This document shows, one piece after another, positions 62,782 through 64,000 of a stretch of DNA of 64,000 nt. The translations under genes and the position numbers were made by a program. Within the stretch, counting starts at the first letter, position 1. Every line of letters begins with the position of its first letter. The notes beneath the pieces were generated by a model, which saw only the letters and a list, made by a program, of their open reading frames with translations, made no database searches and was not told the DNA's origin. The stretch is from positions 4,514,840-4,578,839 of the forward strand of contig NZ_BDUD01000001.1 of assembly GCF_003113895.1 (NCBI RefSeq), read 5' to 3'. The DNA is from Nostoc commune NIES-4072 (GTDB lineage Bacteria; Cyanobacteriota; Cyanobacteriia; Cyanobacteriales; Nostocaceae).

Positions 62782-63009
62782 CTAATAACTAAATTGCTTA
62801 ATATTGAGTATTGCCTCTCCATGATCTGGAATCCAGGCTAACCACTCATCTGCTGAAACCGGACACAATAAAAGTGCTTCGTCAAAACTAAAGGGGTTGG
62901 GAAGTTGCAAAAGCTTCACCCAAGTAGAAGCTCTTAACTGCTGCAAACCTTCCAGATTCTGTCTTTTTGGTTGCACAGCAAAATCTGGTCTGCGAAAATC
63001 TAGTTTCAT
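62782..63009 (-). CDS. Small conserved-looking hypothetical protein
   Basis: 75 residues, soluble, with aromatic and acidic residues at the end (CPVSADEWLAWIPDHGEAIL). The composition looks coding and it has its own ATG. No domain is recognised. It runs opposite to maf and pcyA. Confidence 0.6.
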   Translation of the reverse strand: MKLDFRRPDFAVQPKRQNLEGLQQLRASTWVKLLQLPNPFSFDEALLLCPVSADEWLAWIPDHGEAILNIKQFSY

Positions 63010-63210
63010 AGCTTTCTATTAGCCTTTCCGAATGGGCTAATCCAAAATTAATTCTGTAACCTAGACTACAAAATAAATAATACTTCTGAAAAGCATCTGT
63101 CTTATAAATTTACGTTGGCTGGGTGCAAGTGTTTGCTTATATTGCAGACCACAACAGCTATGGCACAACAGGTTGTAGACTGGCCACTAGATCGCATTGC
63201 CAACTAGAAT

Positions 63211-63948
63211 ATGTCATTTACTTCTATACCCTCGCTGCGTGAGCAACAACATCCCCTAATTCGTCAGCTAGCTGACTGTATTGAGGCAGCTTGGCATCAG
63301 CACCTGGATTTATCGCCCTACCATTTGCCTGATGAGTTGGGATATGTGGAAGGTAGACTAGAAGGGGAAAAATTGACGATTGAAAACCGTTGCTATCAAA
63401 CGCCACAGTTCCGAAAAATGCATTTGGAACTGGCAAAAATCGGAAATATGCTGGATATTTTGCACTGCGTCATGTTTCCCCGTCCAGAATACAACCTGCC
63501 GATGTTTGGTTGCGATTTAGTTGGGGGTAGAGGTCAAATTAGTGCAGCGATCGCAGACCTTTCTCCGATCCAATTAGGGCGAACCTTACCAGAATCTTAT
63601 ACTTCTGCGCTGACACGGCTAACAGTGCTTAACTTTTCCCAACCCCGTGAATTACCTGAATGGGGAGATATTTTTTCGGATTTTTGCATCTTTGTGCGCC
63701 CCAGTTCCTCAGAAGAAGAAACAATATTTCTCTCGCGGGTGCGAGAATTTTTAGACATTCACTGCACCCAAGCGATCGCCTCACATCCTGTTTCATCTGA
63801 ACAAGTTACACAAAATCTCGCCGGACAACACAACTACTGCACTAAACAGCAGCAAAACGATAAAACCCGCCGCGTACTAGAAAAAGCCTTTGGCCCAGCT
63901 TGGGCAGAAAATTACATGACCACAGTTCTATTCGATCTCCCTACTTAA
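63211..63948 (+). CDS. pcyA: Phycocyanobilin:ferredoxin oxidoreductase
   Basis: 245 residues. Catalytic residues expected for PcyA are all visible: Glu73 in RKMHLELAK, His85 in [18 protein letters not shown] and Asp102 in [10 protein letters not shown], each three lower than in the Synechocystis enzyme. It converts biliverdin IX-alpha to phycocyanobilin in four one-electron steps with ferredoxin, giving the chromophore of phycobilisomes and phytochromes. Its stop codon overlaps the end of the next, opposite-strand gene. Confidence 0.96.
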   Translation: MSFTSIPSLREQQHPLIRQLADCIEAAWHQHLDLSPYHLPDELGYVEGRLEGEKLTIENRCYQTPQFRKMHLELAKIGNMLDILHCVMFPRPEYNLPMFGCDLVGGRGQISAAIADLSPIQLGRTLPESYTSALTRLTVLNFSQPRELPEWGDIFSDFCIFVRPSSSEEETIFLSRVREFLDIHCTQAIASHPVSSEQVTQNLAGQHNYCTKQQQNDKTRRVLEKAFGPAWAENYMTTVLFDLPT

Positions 63949-64000
63949 TCATCTGCCTCATCCCCTTCATCTGTAGGCTCTGTTACGTTTTCGCGTAACG
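63945..64000 (-). CDS. C-terminal end of an unidentified gene (partial)
   Basis: On the minus strand an open frame enters from beyond the window and ends [17 protein letters not shown] followed by TAA (63945-63947), overlapping the pcyA stop. The acidic tail looks like a genuine protein end. Identity cannot be determined from 17 residues. Confidence 0.5.
   Translation of the reverse strand, partial: LRENVTEPTDEGDEADD

Noticed and set aside
1..64000. CRISPR arrays
   Set aside because: The tandem arrays at 13465 and 30012 have no unique spacers, and no cas genes are present.
1..64000. tRNA, rRNA, tmRNA and RNase P RNA genes
   Set aside because: I looked for T-loop, tmRNA 5' end and RNase P core motifs and found none; a covariance search would be needed to exclude degenerate cases.

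Overview
The window looks like chromosomal DNA of a filamentous, heterocyst-type cyanobacterium of the Nostoc/Anabaena group. It carries psbA (photosystem II D1), a psbP-family gene, pcyA (phycocyanobilin synthesis), cobH, a phosphoribulokinase-like gene and two Mo-dependent nitrogenase C-terminal domain genes. The octamer GCGATCGC (HIP1) is very frequent. The spaces between genes hold heptamer short tandem repeats (STRR) and many small palindromic or terminal-inverted-repeat elements, as is typical of Nostocales. No rRNA, tRNA or CRISPR array was seen.

Layout. 1-9.3 kb: a small secreted protein, a YlqD-like coiled-coil protein, acyl-ACP/acyl-CoA synthetase, two paralogous small membrane proteins, an MFS exporter, a Uma2-family nuclease, RecQ and a toxin-antitoxin pair bracketed by direct repeats. 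9.5-13.5 kb: two consecutive AAA-like (STAND-type) ATPases and an O-methyltransferase. 13.4-25.7 kb: a 21-bp tandem repeat, a phosphoribulokinase paralogue, an acetyltransferase, RadC, an MFS-HEAT membrane protein, IF-3, a quinone oxidoreductase and a membrane pentapeptide-repeat protein. 26.5-30.3 kb: two related glycine/asparagine-rich repeat proteins, one with a PEP-CTERM-like tail, an unknown protein and a 42-bp tandem repeat. 30.4-38.8 kb: a creatininase-family protein, a gene broken by a miniature transposable element (MITE), a cupin, two Mo_nitro_C proteins, a decapitated protein kinase, a GIY-YIG protein, an acetyltransferase, a methyltransferase and an orphan response regulator. 38.9-42.1 kb: an arsenosugar cluster arsM-pit-arsS. 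42.3-51 kb: hydrolase, BON protein, ilvH, PhoD-like phosphatase, a GC-rich acetyltransferase, malic enzyme and a divergent psbA. 51.2-64 kb: a ZnuA-like lipoprotein with a Zur-box-like site, YtxH and DUF948 envelope proteins, a TPM protein, cobH, dapB, a candidate small RNA, a TnpB relic with a nested MITE, a double-glycine-leader peptide, psbP, maf and pcyA.

Most genes are single or short transcription units of housekeeping type. The clearest functional cluster is arsM-pit-arsS: phosphate/arsenate transport, arsenic methylation and radical-SAM arsenosugar chemistry. The less ordinary parts are the repeat-protein pair at 26.5-29.1 kb, the tandem AAA-like ATPases at 9.5-12.6 kb, the sRNA candidate and TnpB relic at 59.5-60.8 kb, and the density of MITEs. 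At least six families are present, several with intact target duplications, and two of them sit inside genes. Start codons were trimmed where a downstream ATG fits the protein family or ribosome-binding site better. All family assignments come from reading motifs by eye; no database was searched.
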